Source: Bacillota bacterium (GTDB taxonomy: Bacteria; Bacillota; Bacilli; Alicyclobacillales; SLC66). Taken from it: a stretch of 12,160 bases of DNA. The stretch covers positions 1-12,160 of the forward strand of contig JAKADD010000030.1 in the NCBI GenBank assembly GCA_021820825.1, given 5' to 3'. Positions within the stretch are counted from its first letter, which is position 1, and every line of letters starts with the position of its first letter. Below, one piece after another: positions 1-5,752 of this stretch. A program made the position numbers and the translations under genes. The notes beneath the pieces are model-generated. The model searched no databases. It saw only the letters and a program-made list of their open reading frames with translations, and was not told the origin of the DNA.

Positions 1-516
1 ATTAAATCACACCACAATGTGGGCGGCTTGCCGAGTGACATGCGGTTTCAACTGATTGAGCCGCTGCGCGCCCTGTTCAAGGATGAGGCCAGAGCACTTG
101 GGGAACAGCTCGGCCTGCCGCATGATTTTGTGTGGCGCCAGCCATTTCCGGGGCCCGGATTGGCCATTCGCCTGATTGGAGAAGTTACGGCCCCGCGCAT
201 CGTCATGTTGCAGCAGGCGGACGCCATCGTCCGCGAGGAAGTAGTGCGTCACGGGTTAAATCATGAAATATGGCAGTATTTCGCGGTGCTGACGGATTCG
301 CACAGTGTTGGCGTGATGGGTGATGAGCGCACCTATTTTGCGACTGTCGCCATCCGTGCGGTCACATCCCGCGATGGCATGACCGCAGAATTCGCCCGCA
401 TTCCTTATGAGGTGCTGCAGGTGATGTCGAACCGGATCTGCAATGAGGTGGCGGGCGTGAATCGGGTCGTGTATGACATTACGTCCAAACCGCCGGCGAC
501 CATCGAATGGGAGTAG
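1..516 (+). CDS. guaA: GMP synthase (glutamine-hydrolysing), C-terminal part; 5' end outside window
   Basis: GMP synthase converts XMP to GMP with ATP and glutamine-derived ammonia in the cytoplasm, the last step of guanine nucleotide synthesis. The frame is open from base 1 and gives 171 residues to the TAG stop at 514-516. It begins with the conserved [11 protein letters not shown] stretch of the ATP-pyrophosphatase domain. It then contains the dimerisation-domain signature [12 protein letters not shown] (about residues 46-57) and ends in the canonical [14 protein letters not shown]. The glutamine amidotransferase domain and the ATP-binding P-loop lie upstream of the window, so the apparent start at base 19 (a GTG) is internal. 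The next gene begins 62 bases downstream and I see no strong terminator between them. In B. subtilis guaA also lies a few kilobases before the pur operon (established knowledge), so the position is consistent with an ancestral neighbourhood. Confidence 0.98.
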   Translation: MKSHHNVGGLPSDMRFQLIEPLRALFKDEARALGEQLGLPHDFVWRQPFPGPGLAIRLIGEVTAPRIVMLQQADAIVREEVVRHGLNHEIWQYFAVLTDSHSVGVMGDERTYFATVAIRAVTSRDGMTAEFARIPYEVLQVMSNRICNEVAGVNRVVYDITSKPPATIEWE

Positions 517-563
517 CGGCAGACGTACAGGGGCCATGCAGGGAACCCGGCGAGAGCTGATAT

Positions 564-570
564 GAGGGGG
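564..570 (+). promoter_or_regulatory. Shine-Dalgarno for the GTG start at 579
   Basis: GAGGGGG lies 8 bases before GTG 579. It is the main reason to accept a GTG start for the downstream dehydrogenase. Confidence 0.7.
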
Positions 571-578
571 CAAACGGA

Positions 579-1601
579 GTGAGTCGTTTACAAATTGGCG
601 TCATCGGCTGCGGGAGTATAGCCCGCCACCGCCATCTTCCAGAATACGCCGCAAATCCGCGGGCGAACATCCGGGCCGTGTGCGATATTGTGGAACCGCG
701 CGCCAGGGAGCTGGCCGCAACATATGAAGCGCATGCGCACGCCGATTATCAGTCGTTGTTGCAGGACCCGGAGATTCAGGCTGTGAGTGTCTGTCTTCCC
801 AACCATCTGCATGCAGAAGTTACAGTGGCTGCGCTGCAGGCGGGGAAACATGTGCTCTGTGAGAAACCCATGGCGACTTCCCGCGCTGAAGCGCAGGCGA
901 TGGTCGACGCCGCCCGCATTGCGGACAAACTGCTCATGATTGCCCACAATCAGCGGTTTATGGCCGCTCATGTGAAGGCAAAGCAGGTTCTGCACAGCAG
1001 TCGCCTGGGAGCTGTTCTGACATTTCAGACCGCATTTTCGCACGGTGGTCCGGAACGGTGGTCGATCGATGGGGCGGATTCCTGGTTTTTCCGTAAATCC
1101 GAGGCGTTTGTTGGCGCTTTGGGCGACCTCGGTGTGCATAAAGCCGATCTCATCCGCTGGCTGCTGGAAGACGAAGTGGAAAGCGTAGCCGCGTTCGCAG
1201 CGACGCTGGAGAAACCGGGAGACGTCGAAGACAACGCTGTCTGTGTGCTGCGGATGCGCTCCGGTGCGCTGGGTACGCTCACGGCGAGCTGGACCTTTCA
1301 TTCCCCGGAAGACAACAGTACACATCTGTACTGCGAGCATGGCGTCATGCACATCGCGGCCGATCCTGTCTACCAGGTGATCGTGCACCATGATGACGGC
1401 GGCGTGGAACGCATCGAGGCCGGACAGGTGGCGACGAATCAGAGCCAGACGACAAGCGGCGTCGTGGACGAATTTGTGGACGCGATTTTTAGCGATCGCG
1501 AGTCCGCCATACCAGGTGCCGAAGGCATGGCCTCCTTGCAGGTGATTTTGGCGGCGGTGCAGTCTGCGGAGACTGGCCGGGCCGTGGCGATCAGTTCATA
1601 A
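579..1601 (+). CDS. Gfo/Idh/MocA-family NAD(P)-dependent oxidoreductase
   Basis: This is a predicted cytoplasmic NAD(P)-dependent sugar or cyclitol dehydrogenase; the substrate cannot be read from sequence. The 340-residue length is usual for the family. The N-terminal Rossmann fold shows GVIGCGSIA (residues 7-15). The family EKP motif is at 95-97 (HVLCEKPMA), where the lysine contacts cofactor and substrate. The C-terminal domain carries GALGDLGVHKADLIRWLL (179-196), the equivalent of the GGG-x3-D-x-G-x-H-x2-D motif, with D183 and H187 as likely catalytic-site residues. The GTG start is supported by a GAGGGGG Shine-Dalgarno 8 bases upstream and by the Rossmann motif starting at residue 6. 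The gene follows guaA by 62 bases and may be co-transcribed. It converges with the thioredoxin-like gene, with a single base between the two stops. Family assignment is secure; inositol dehydrogenase-like activity is only one possibility. Confidence 0.93.
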   Translation: MSRLQIGVIGCGSIARHRHLPEYAANPRANIRAVCDIVEPRARELAATYEAHAHADYQSLLQDPEIQAVSVCLPNHLHAEVTVAALQAGKHVLCEKPMATSRAEAQAMVDAARIADKLLMIAHNQRFMAAHVKAKQVLHSSRLGAVLTFQTAFSHGGPERWSIDGADSWFFRKSEAFVGALGDLGVHKADLIRWLLEDEVESVAAFAATLEKPGDVEDNAVCVLRMRSGALGTLTASWTFHSPEDNSTHLYCEHGVMHIAADPVYQVIVHHDDGGVERIEAGQVATNQSQTTSGVVDEFVDAIFSDRESAIPGAEGMASLQVILAAVQSAETGRAVAISS

Positions 1602-1602
1602 G

Positions 1603-2166
1603 CTAAGGACCAATCGCTTTGCGCCACACCGCGAGGGTGTGTTCGCCGTACAGTTGCATCCACCGGCCGTTGCGCAGAAAAAGCAGGGTCGGGAATTCCG
1701 TGACTGTTGAACGCCAGTTGTGCAGCAGATAGTATACATGAAATCCCTGCAAATGAAGACTGGCGACCTCCTGCGCTGACAGACTCTTCGCCTGCGCGAG
1801 CGTGGTGCCTTGTGCATACCCGGTGCTGATCACAATCGGCAACCGTTTGAGACTCTTTTGATTGCGGTCCAGCAATACGAGCGTGCGCTGACAGTGTGGA
1901 CACCAGTATGCGGCGATCACTGCGGGGAGCAGTTGCGGACCAAGCTGCACGCGGGCGCCGCTGCCTGTCAGGACGGTCAGGTGTTTGTCAGGAGGATTGG
2001 CGGGTGAGGCGTTGAAAGTATTGGAGGGTATTACAATTTCCGCTTTCAAGAGGTTTTGAAAAGGTGGATTTGTATGATACAGCCGCCACACCGTTACCCC
2101 CGCAATCAATGCCAGGACTGCGATGATGACCGCGATGGGTCCATACCTCATGCGCAATGGATGCAA
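1603..2166 (-). CDS. Membrane-anchored thioredoxin-fold protein with CPHC motif
   Basis: The predicted protein has 187 residues. A short basic N-terminus (MHPLRMR) precedes a hydrophobic segment at about residues 8-28 (YGPIAVIIAVLALIAGVTVW), with no evident lipobox. This suggests a single transmembrane anchor with the rest of the protein outside the membrane. The thioredoxin-like part has AAYWCPHCQ with C89-x-x-C92, the dipeptide type found in DsbA. About 70 residues later comes EFPTLLFLRNGRW, whose P159 fits the cis-proline before the last strands of the fold. The inferred role is extracytoplasmic thiol-disulfide exchange, such as cytochrome c or disulfide maturation; no partner gene is adjacent. 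The start is TTG at 2166 with a GTGAGG-type Shine-Dalgarno a few bases upstream. ATG at residue 6 (2151) is an alternative but lies about 19 bases from that site. A candidate promoter is at 2302-2274. Confidence 0.8.
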   Translation of the reverse strand: MHPLRMRYGPIAVIIAVLALIAGVTVWRLYHTNPPFQNLLKAEIVIPSNTFNASPANPPDKHLTVLTGSGARVQLGPQLLPAVIAAYWCPHCQRTLVLLDRNQKSLKRLPIVISTGYAQGTTLAQAKSLSAQEVASLHLQGFHVYYLLHNWRSTVTEFPTLLFLRNGRWMQLYGEHTLAVWRKAIGP

Positions 2167-2214
2167 TTTTCCCTCACTCTTTTCGTTGAACTGCCTATTT
2201 GACGCGCAGCGTGA

Positions 2215-2246
2215 ACCGCTGAAGCAAAGCGGTCGCCGATCTCGGC
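2215..2246. repeat. Two adjacent short inverted repeats upstream of the thioredoxin-like gene
   Basis: ACCGCT (2215-2220) pairs with AGCGGT (2228-2233) around a 7-base loop. Directly next to it is the near-perfect palindrome GCCGATCTCGGC (2235-2246). If the promoter at 2302-2274 is right, both lie in the roughly 100-base 5' leader of the thioredoxin-like mRNA. No T-run follows on either strand, so these are not obvious terminators. They could be an operator or leader structure. Confidence 0.45.
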
Positions 2247-2273
2247 CATCTAGGTTCCCTGTCTTTCCTGTCT

Positions 2274-2302
2274 AGTATAGGACATTGCAGAGGCGTTTTC
2301 AG
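2274..2302 (-). promoter_or_regulatory. Candidate sigma-A promoter for the thioredoxin-like gene
   Basis: On the minus strand, CTGAAA (2302-2297, 4 of 6 matches to TTGACA) is followed after 17 bases by TATACT (2279-2274, 5 of 6 matches to TATAAT). Transcription would begin near 2267, leaving a leader of about 100 bases before the TTG start at 2166. Confidence 0.45.
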
Positions 2303-2357
2303 CGTTTCCGCAACTCATGCAGATTTCTCCGACGATCTGCCATAACGGCCAAAAGTA

Positions 2358-2386
2358 TTGCATAAATATAAGCGATTGTGTATAGT
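2358..2386 (+). promoter_or_regulatory. Candidate argJ promoter with an overlapping ARG-box-like half-site
   Basis: TTGCAT (2358-2363, 3 of 6) and TATAGT (2381-2386, 5 of 6) are separated by 17 bases in a locally AT-rich stretch, giving a start point near 2393. TGCATAAATAT (2359-2369) resembles the left half of the AhrC/ArgR operator (TGAATAAAAAT type) and overlaps the -35 region, where a repressor could block polymerase. GCATAAAT recurs at 2395-2402. The right half-site is degenerate, so regulation by ArgR/AhrC is an inference. Confidence 0.35.
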
Positions 2387-2459
2387 AATGAGGCGCATAA
2401 ATGGGTGTACTCGTCGTATTGAGGAGTCCGCTGCGGTGGAACAACAAGGATGCGCAGGG

Positions 2460-2465
2460 AAGGGG
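2460..2465 (+). promoter_or_regulatory. Shine-Dalgarno that favours GTG 2473 as the argJ start
   Basis: AAGGGG lies 7 bases before GTG 2473. The in-frame ATG at 2401 has only a GAGG (2390-2393), which would sit at the predicted transcription start and so could hardly work from that promoter. Confidence 0.55.
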
Positions 2466-2472
2466 ACTGCCC

Positions 2473-3717
2473 GTGGACGCAGAGGAACGGATGGCGGCAG
2501 GATTGGCTGAGGTTCCGGGCGTTTCTTGCTCCGGCGGGGCCATTGGCATCAAACGCAATGGGCAACACGACGCCGCGCTGTTTGTCTGCGAGCAGCCGTC
2601 AGTCATGGCCGGCGTGTTCACGACAAATCGCTTCCGGAGCGCCTGCGTTGAAAGCGCGTTAGATCGTTTGCACGGTGGAACAGGGGTCAAGGCGGTGCTT
2701 GTCACCAGCGGCAATGCGAACGCAGGAACGGGAGCGGCGGGGCGAGCGGATACGGAGTTGCTGGCGGCGAGCTTGGGCGAGTTGCTGGGGTGCCGCGCCG
2801 ATGAGGTTGTTGTCCTGCATACAGGCGTGATTGGCGTTCCTCTGCGCGCTGAACGCTTTGTCGACAAACTGCCGGCTCTGGCGGCGTCTGCGAGTTCAAG
2901 CTTTGCGGCAGGGTTGACAGCGGCCAAAGCAATGATGACAACGGACACATTTGCGAAAACAGCAGTGACCTCTTTTGAGGCGGATGGAATCCACCATAAA
3001 ATAGGCGGAGTGGCCAAGGGAGCAGGCATGATTCATCCCCGGCTGGCGACGATGATCAGCGTGCTGGCGACCGATGCGACTGTCCATCCTGTCGCCTTGC
3101 AAGCGGCTTTGCAGCGGGCTGTCAAGACCACATTCAATGCCATCTCAGTCGATGGGGACACGAGCCCCAACGACAGCGTGATTCTGCTGGCGCGATCCGC
3201 GCAGTTCCCTGGCGCGGGCGGACAACGGGCGGCGTCTGTGATCCGTGAGGGCACGCAGGCCTATGAGAGCTTTTGCACGGCGCTTACGGAAGCCTGCGAG
3301 ACGCTCGCCAGGATGATTATAAAAGATGGGGAAGGCGCGACCAAGTTCATTGAGATTCGGATCGAAGGGGCTGCCACGGAACAGGACGCGGAACGGGTGG
3401 CGTCTGTGGTGGCGACATCGCCGCTTGTTAAAACCGCATTCTTCGGCGAGGATTTTAACCCGGGGAGAATCGTTTCGGCAATCGGACGCGCTGGCGCAGA
3501 GTTTGACTGGAGTCAGTTGCGGGTGGCGATCGGCGGTGAACCGGTCTTTCAAAATGACACATTTCTGTCTGTGCCGGACGCCACTGCCCGCGAGCTTATG
3601 GCGCAGCCTGAACTCATTGTGGATATCGCGCTCGGAACGGGCGCCTGCGCGTTACGGTTCTTCACATGCGATCTTACGCATGATTATGTACGGATCAATA
3701 GCGAGTATACGACTTGA
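2473..3717 (+). CDS. argJ: Ornithine acetyltransferase / glutamate N-acetyltransferase ArgJ
   Basis: ArgJ moves the acetyl group from N-acetylornithine to glutamate in the cyclic arginine pathway; many members also use acetyl-CoA (N-acetylglutamate synthase activity). With GTG 2473 the protein has 414 residues, near the usual 400-410. Numbered from there, GVFTTNR is at about 47-53, TSGNAN at 78-83, and KGAGMIHPRLATM at about 182-194. The last contains the self-cleavage point between A192 and T193, with T193 becoming the N-terminal nucleophile of the beta chain. DGDTSPND (227-234), KDGEGATKFIE and the C-terminal CDLTHDYVRINSEY are also family hallmarks. The frame is open back to ATG 2401, but the extra 24 residues have no counterpart in ArgJ. 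ATG 2491 is a third start option. The short ArgA-like gene follows within about 30 bases, so the two probably form one transcript. argC, argB and argD are not nearby. Confidence 0.95.
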   Translation: MDAEERMAAGLAEVPGVSCSGGAIGIKRNGQHDAALFVCEQPSVMAGVFTTNRFRSACVESALDRLHGGTGVKAVLVTSGNANAGTGAAGRADTELLAASLGELLGCRADEVVVLHTGVIGVPLRAERFVDKLPALAASASSSFAAGLTAAKAMMTTDTFAKTAVTSFEADGIHHKIGGVAKGAGMIHPRLATMISVLATDATVHPVALQAALQRAVKTTFNAISVDGDTSPNDSVILLARSAQFPGAGGQRAASVIREGTQAYESFCTALTEACETLARMIIKDGEGATKFIEIRIEGAATEQDAERVASVVATSPLVKTAFFGEDFNPGRIVSAIGRAGAEFDWSQLRVAIGGEPVFQNDTFLSVPDATARELMAQPELIVDIALGTGACALRFFTCDLTHDYVRINSEYTT

Positions 3718-3747
3718 TGAAATTTTATGTCCAGGAGTGTGAACAGG

Positions 3748-4248
3748 GTGATTCGGTCCGCGAAATTAGGTGATGTTGACGCGATCGTGGCGCTGTTGCG
3801 GGATTATGCAGAACAGGGGTTGTTGCTGCCGCGTTCCAGACAGTCTGTTTGCGAAGGGCTGCTCTCCTTTGTGGTGGTTGAGGAGTCCGGTCAGGTGGTG
3901 GGAACGGCCGCGCTCCACATACTCGGGGATGACCTGGCGGAGATCCGGTCGCTTGCGGTGGCGCAAAATGCGCAGGGGAACGGCTATGGCAGAATGATCG
4001 TTGATACGCTGCTTGATCAGGCGCAGCGTCTGGAGGTGCCAAGGGTGCTTGCGCTCACGTATCGGGAAGCATTTTTTTTGCGCTGCGGATTTCGCGTCGT
4101 CGATATGCGCGGTCTGCAACAGAAGATCTGGAAAGACTGCATCCACTGCAAAAAATACTCGGCGTGCGACGAGATCGCGATGATCTATGAGACGGCCTGC
4201 GCGGTCGCGGGCGAACAGCAGGTTGCAGGCGACCTGCAGGTTGGCTGA
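3748..4248 (+). CDS. Short ArgA-type N-acetylglutamate synthase (GNAT family)
   Basis: This is a 166-residue GNAT acetyltransferase that resembles the short, kinase-domain-free N-acetylglutamate synthases, which acetylate glutamate from acetyl-CoA to start arginine synthesis. Family-like blocks are EQGLLLPRSR (22-31), DLAEIRSLAV (62-71), the acetyl-CoA pyrophosphate loop around QGNGYGR (76-82), and QQKIWKDCIHCKKYSACDEIAM (124-145). The last holds the C-x2-C-x5-C cysteines (C131, C134, C140) typical of this subgroup. GTG 3748 is preferred because AGGAG (3733-3737) lies 10 bases upstream and the protein then begins MIRSAK, as in homologues. ATG 3727 adds seven residues but has no good Shine-Dalgarno. 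Placement immediately after argJ supports the arginine role. The C-terminal AGEQQVAGDLQVG tail is encoded by a small repeat and is probably lineage-specific. The symbol argA would be reasonable, but I leave it blank because other GNAT functions are not excluded. Confidence 0.85.
   Translation: MIRSAKLGDVDAIVALLRDYAEQGLLLPRSRQSVCEGLLSFVVVEESGQVVGTAALHILGDDLAEIRSLAVAQNAQGNGYGRMIVDTLLDQAQRLEVPRVLALTYREAFFLRCGFRVVDMRGLQQKIWKDCIHCKKYSACDEIAMIYETACAVAGEQQVAGDLQVG
4218..4243 (+). repeat. GCAGGTTG direct repeat with internal hairpin at the end of the NAGS gene
   Basis: GCAGGTTG occurs at 4218-4225 and 4236-4243. Between them TGCAGG (4224-4229) and CCTGCA (4233-4238) can form a 6-bp stem with a 3-base loop. 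It encodes the Gln/Val/Gly-rich tail. There is no T-run, so a terminator role for these convergent genes is doubtful. Confidence 0.4.
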
Positions 4249-4297
4249 GCAGACAGACAGGCGGGTTGTGAGCAGATAGACTGGGTCGCGCGTGAGC

Positions 4298-5449
4298 CTA
4301 TTGCATGACCTCCCGCAACAGGCGGTCTGCTTCCGCGATTCGTTTTGTCCACGAGTTGTCTTGCGCGATTTTCTCGCGTACGGATGGTTCAGTTTTGCGC
4401 GAGCCGTCCACAATGCCGTCGATGCCGACTGCCAGTTCTTCGCCGGTGCGCGCAAAATGGATCGCGTCGGCCATTGGCAGCAGTTCGCGCATCGGCGTGG
4501 CGATCACTTCGATGCCAGCGGCCAGATATTCATACACCTTGACGGGATTCACGCTCTCCGTCAGTTCATTGAGTCGAAAAGGGGCGAGTCCGACAGCAAA
4601 CGACTGAACGATCCACGGCAGGTCCGTGTATGGTTTTGGACCCATGAGCTTAACGTTTTGCAACTGCGCAAATTTACCCAAATTCGTAAACACGGGACCG
4701 ATCAGGACCAGCGTGTATTGCGGTCGCAAAGTCGCCAGTTCGGCGAGCATGTCCGTATCGATCCAATCGGCGATCCCGCCCACAAAACCCACGACCACAT
4801 CCGCACCCAATGATTTCCGGAATGCCAGACCACGTTCGCGGTTGTCGTCTGTGGCCGCAAAATGATCGACATGAACGCCGTTTGGCATGAGATGAGGGTG
4901 ACCTCCATACCTGCGCAGGCGTTCCGCGAGTTTTTCCGAAGTGGCAAATACGATGTCAGACTCTTTTGTGATGCGCTGTTCCAGATCGGCGACGTAGGGC
5001 CTGCTGATCAGTCCGGTGAACGCCGCATGGTCATCCACGCAGTCGTACAGGATACGGTGCTTGCCAGACAGCAGCGGCAACAGATCAACGGCGCCGGGAA
5101 GCAGCGAGTATAAAACATACGACGTGATGGACGCGCGTTCCAGTTCCGCATTGACCGCACGGGCAAGACGGTTCTGATTCCAGATGTTTGCCAGAGGCCA
5201 CATGGAGCCGAACGGCGCGATAACAGGGGGTTCCAGCACGCGGATGCCGGGCTCCACTTCTGCGCTGCGCCACTGCGTATCCCATTTCCGCAGCAGCGAT
5301 CGGTTTTTTAAGGGGGAGAGCCAGGTGATGGGCGCATTCACATAGAGGATTCGCCATCCGGCGGCCGCCAGCCCGCGCAGCATATGCTGGGGCCTGTGGT
5401 TGATTCCTTCCCAATCGGTGGAACCTACGCACACGATGAATTGACTCAC
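4298..5449 (-). CDS. GT4-like glycosyltransferase (TuaH-like)
   Basis: This is a predicted cytoplasmic or membrane-peripheral GT-B fold glycosyltransferase of 383 residues. Acceptor and donor are unknown; cell-envelope or polysaccharide synthesis is the likely setting. The N-terminal domain begins SQFIVCVGSTDWEGINHRPQ, and the RPQ-type motif is shared with TuaH-like teichuronic acid enzymes. PNGVHVDHF (about 189-197) is the usual inter-domain motif. GFVGGIADWID (about 221-231) opens the C-terminal nucleotide-binding half. TESVNPVKVYEYLAAG (about 297-312) corresponds to the acidic-pair donor-binding motif of GT4, with K304 conserved. GTG 5449 is chosen because AAAGGGG (5467-5461) lies 11 bases upstream and because it leaves a sensible leader below the promoter at 5516-5488. 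The frame extends to GTG 5482, but that codon has no Shine-Dalgarno and would sit at the transcription start. It is a single gene, divergent from the pur operon, with no other envelope genes visible. Confidence 0.88.
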   Translation of the reverse strand: MSQFIVCVGSTDWEGINHRPQHMLRGLAAAGWRILYVNAPITWLSPLKNRSLLRKWDTQWRSAEVEPGIRVLEPPVIAPFGSMWPLANIWNQNRLARAVNAELERASITSYVLYSLLPGAVDLLPLLSGKHRILYDCVDDHAAFTGLISRPYVADLEQRITKESDIVFATSEKLAERLRRYGGHPHLMPNGVHVDHFAATDDNRERGLAFRKSLGADVVVGFVGGIADWIDTDMLAELATLRPQYTLVLIGPVFTNLGKFAQLQNVKLMGPKPYTDLPWIVQSFAVGLAPFRLNELTESVNPVKVYEYLAAGIEVIATPMRELLPMADAIHFARTGEELAVGIDGIVDGSRKTEPSVREKIAQDNSWTKRIAEADRLLREVMQ

Positions 5450-5487
5450 GGCAGAGAAGGCCCCTTTGCAAATGATAGTCACCGTAA

Positions 5488-5516
5488 GTTAAACAAATCG
5501 ATCGGTGGGTTGTCAA
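5488..5516 (-). promoter_or_regulatory. Candidate sigma-A promoter for the glycosyltransferase
   Basis: On the minus strand, a perfect TTGACA (5516-5511) is followed after 17 bases by TTTAAC (5493-5488, 4 of 6). Transcription would begin near 5481, about 30 bases before GTG 5449, leaving room for the Shine-Dalgarno at 5467-5461. Confidence 0.6.
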
Positions 5517-5525
5517 ACAACGCGC

Positions 5526-5560
5526 CGCTGCCAATCGTCGGCCGTGCGGTTCTGGCAGCG
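5526..5560. repeat. Perfect 8-bp inverted repeat between the divergent promoters
   Basis: CGCTGCCA (5526-5533) and TGGCAGCG (5553-5560) are exact reverse complements separated by 19 bases. The repeat lies upstream of both candidate promoters, so it is probably not transcribed from them and fits a protein-binding site better than a terminator; no T-run is present. Confidence 0.5.
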
Positions 5561-5591
5561 TGCGACAGCCTCTCTGCTGCAAGGTTCGCAC
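5560..5591. repeat. Second inverted repeat abutting the first
   Basis: GTGCGA (5560-5565) pairs with TCGCAC (5586-5591), and inside it CAGC (5566-5569) pairs with GCTG (5576-5579). It shares base 5560 with the preceding repeat. Its right arm overlaps a GTTCG core (5584-5588), the reverse complement of the PurBox core CGAAC. Confidence 0.4.
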
Positions 5592-5596
5592 AGGAA

Positions 5597-5640
5597 AAAC
5601 ACGAACATTTATTATTTCCATAAATAAATCGTTCGTCTTT
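5597..5640 (+). promoter_or_regulatory. Paired inverted PurBoxes (PurR operator)
   Basis: The first box has CGAAC at 5602-5606 preceded by an A-run and followed by ATT (5597-5609). The second has GTTCG at 5631-5635 followed by TCTTT, a PurBox on the opposite strand (5640-5628). About 18 bases separate the two 13-base boxes. The Bacillus PurR control site is two inverted PurBoxes with AT flanks and 16-17 bases between them, just upstream of the -35 (established knowledge). Here the second box ends 3 bases before the -35 at 5644. Repression by PurR, relieved by PRPP, is the expected regulation. Confidence 0.75.
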
Positions 5641-5643
5641 TGG

Positions 5644-5672
5644 TTGACCGACCTATCATCTCTTGTTAGACT
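5644..5672 (+). promoter_or_regulatory. Promoter of the pur operon (extended -10)
   Basis: TTGACC (5644-5649, 5 of 6) and TAGACT (5667-5672, 4 of 6) are 17 bases apart, and the -10 is preceded by TGT (5664-5666), an extended -10 element. Transcription would begin near 5679, giving a leader of about 74 bases before the purB TTG at 5753. This position also excludes the in-frame TTG at 5663 as a purB start. Confidence 0.65.
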
Positions 5673-5703
5673 GGAGACGTATAAAAGACGCTATTGAGAG
5701 CAT

Positions 5704-5722
5704 AACACGGACTGACTGTGTT
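5704..5722 (+). other. Stem-loop in the pur operon leader
   Basis: AACACGG (5704-5710) can pair with CTGTGTT (5716-5722), including one G-U pair, around a 5-base loop ACTGA. It lies in the short leader, about 18 bases before the purB Shine-Dalgarno (5741-5746), and no T-run follows. I do not recognise a purine riboswitch aptamer. Confidence 0.35.
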
Positions 5723-5752
5723 CGATACGGTCTGGAAGCGAGGGAGCGCGTT

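Noticed and set aside
2250..3029. Minus-strand open frame across the argJ promoter region (259 residues)
   Set aside because: Mostly antisense to argJ, with Ser/Thr/Pro/Ala-rich composition and no domain.
4249..4297. Bidirectional terminator between the convergent NAGS and glycosyltransferase genes
   Set aside because: No stem followed by a T-run on either strand was found in these 49 bases.
5663..5752. In-frame upstream extension of purB to TTG 5663
   Set aside because: It overlaps the -10 element and precedes the predicted transcription start; the added residues are not in the family, and the histidine numbering fits TTG 5753.
5679..5752. Purine riboswitch in the pur leader
   Set aside because: The leader is short and I cannot find the conserved loop and junction sequences; only one small stem-loop is visible.
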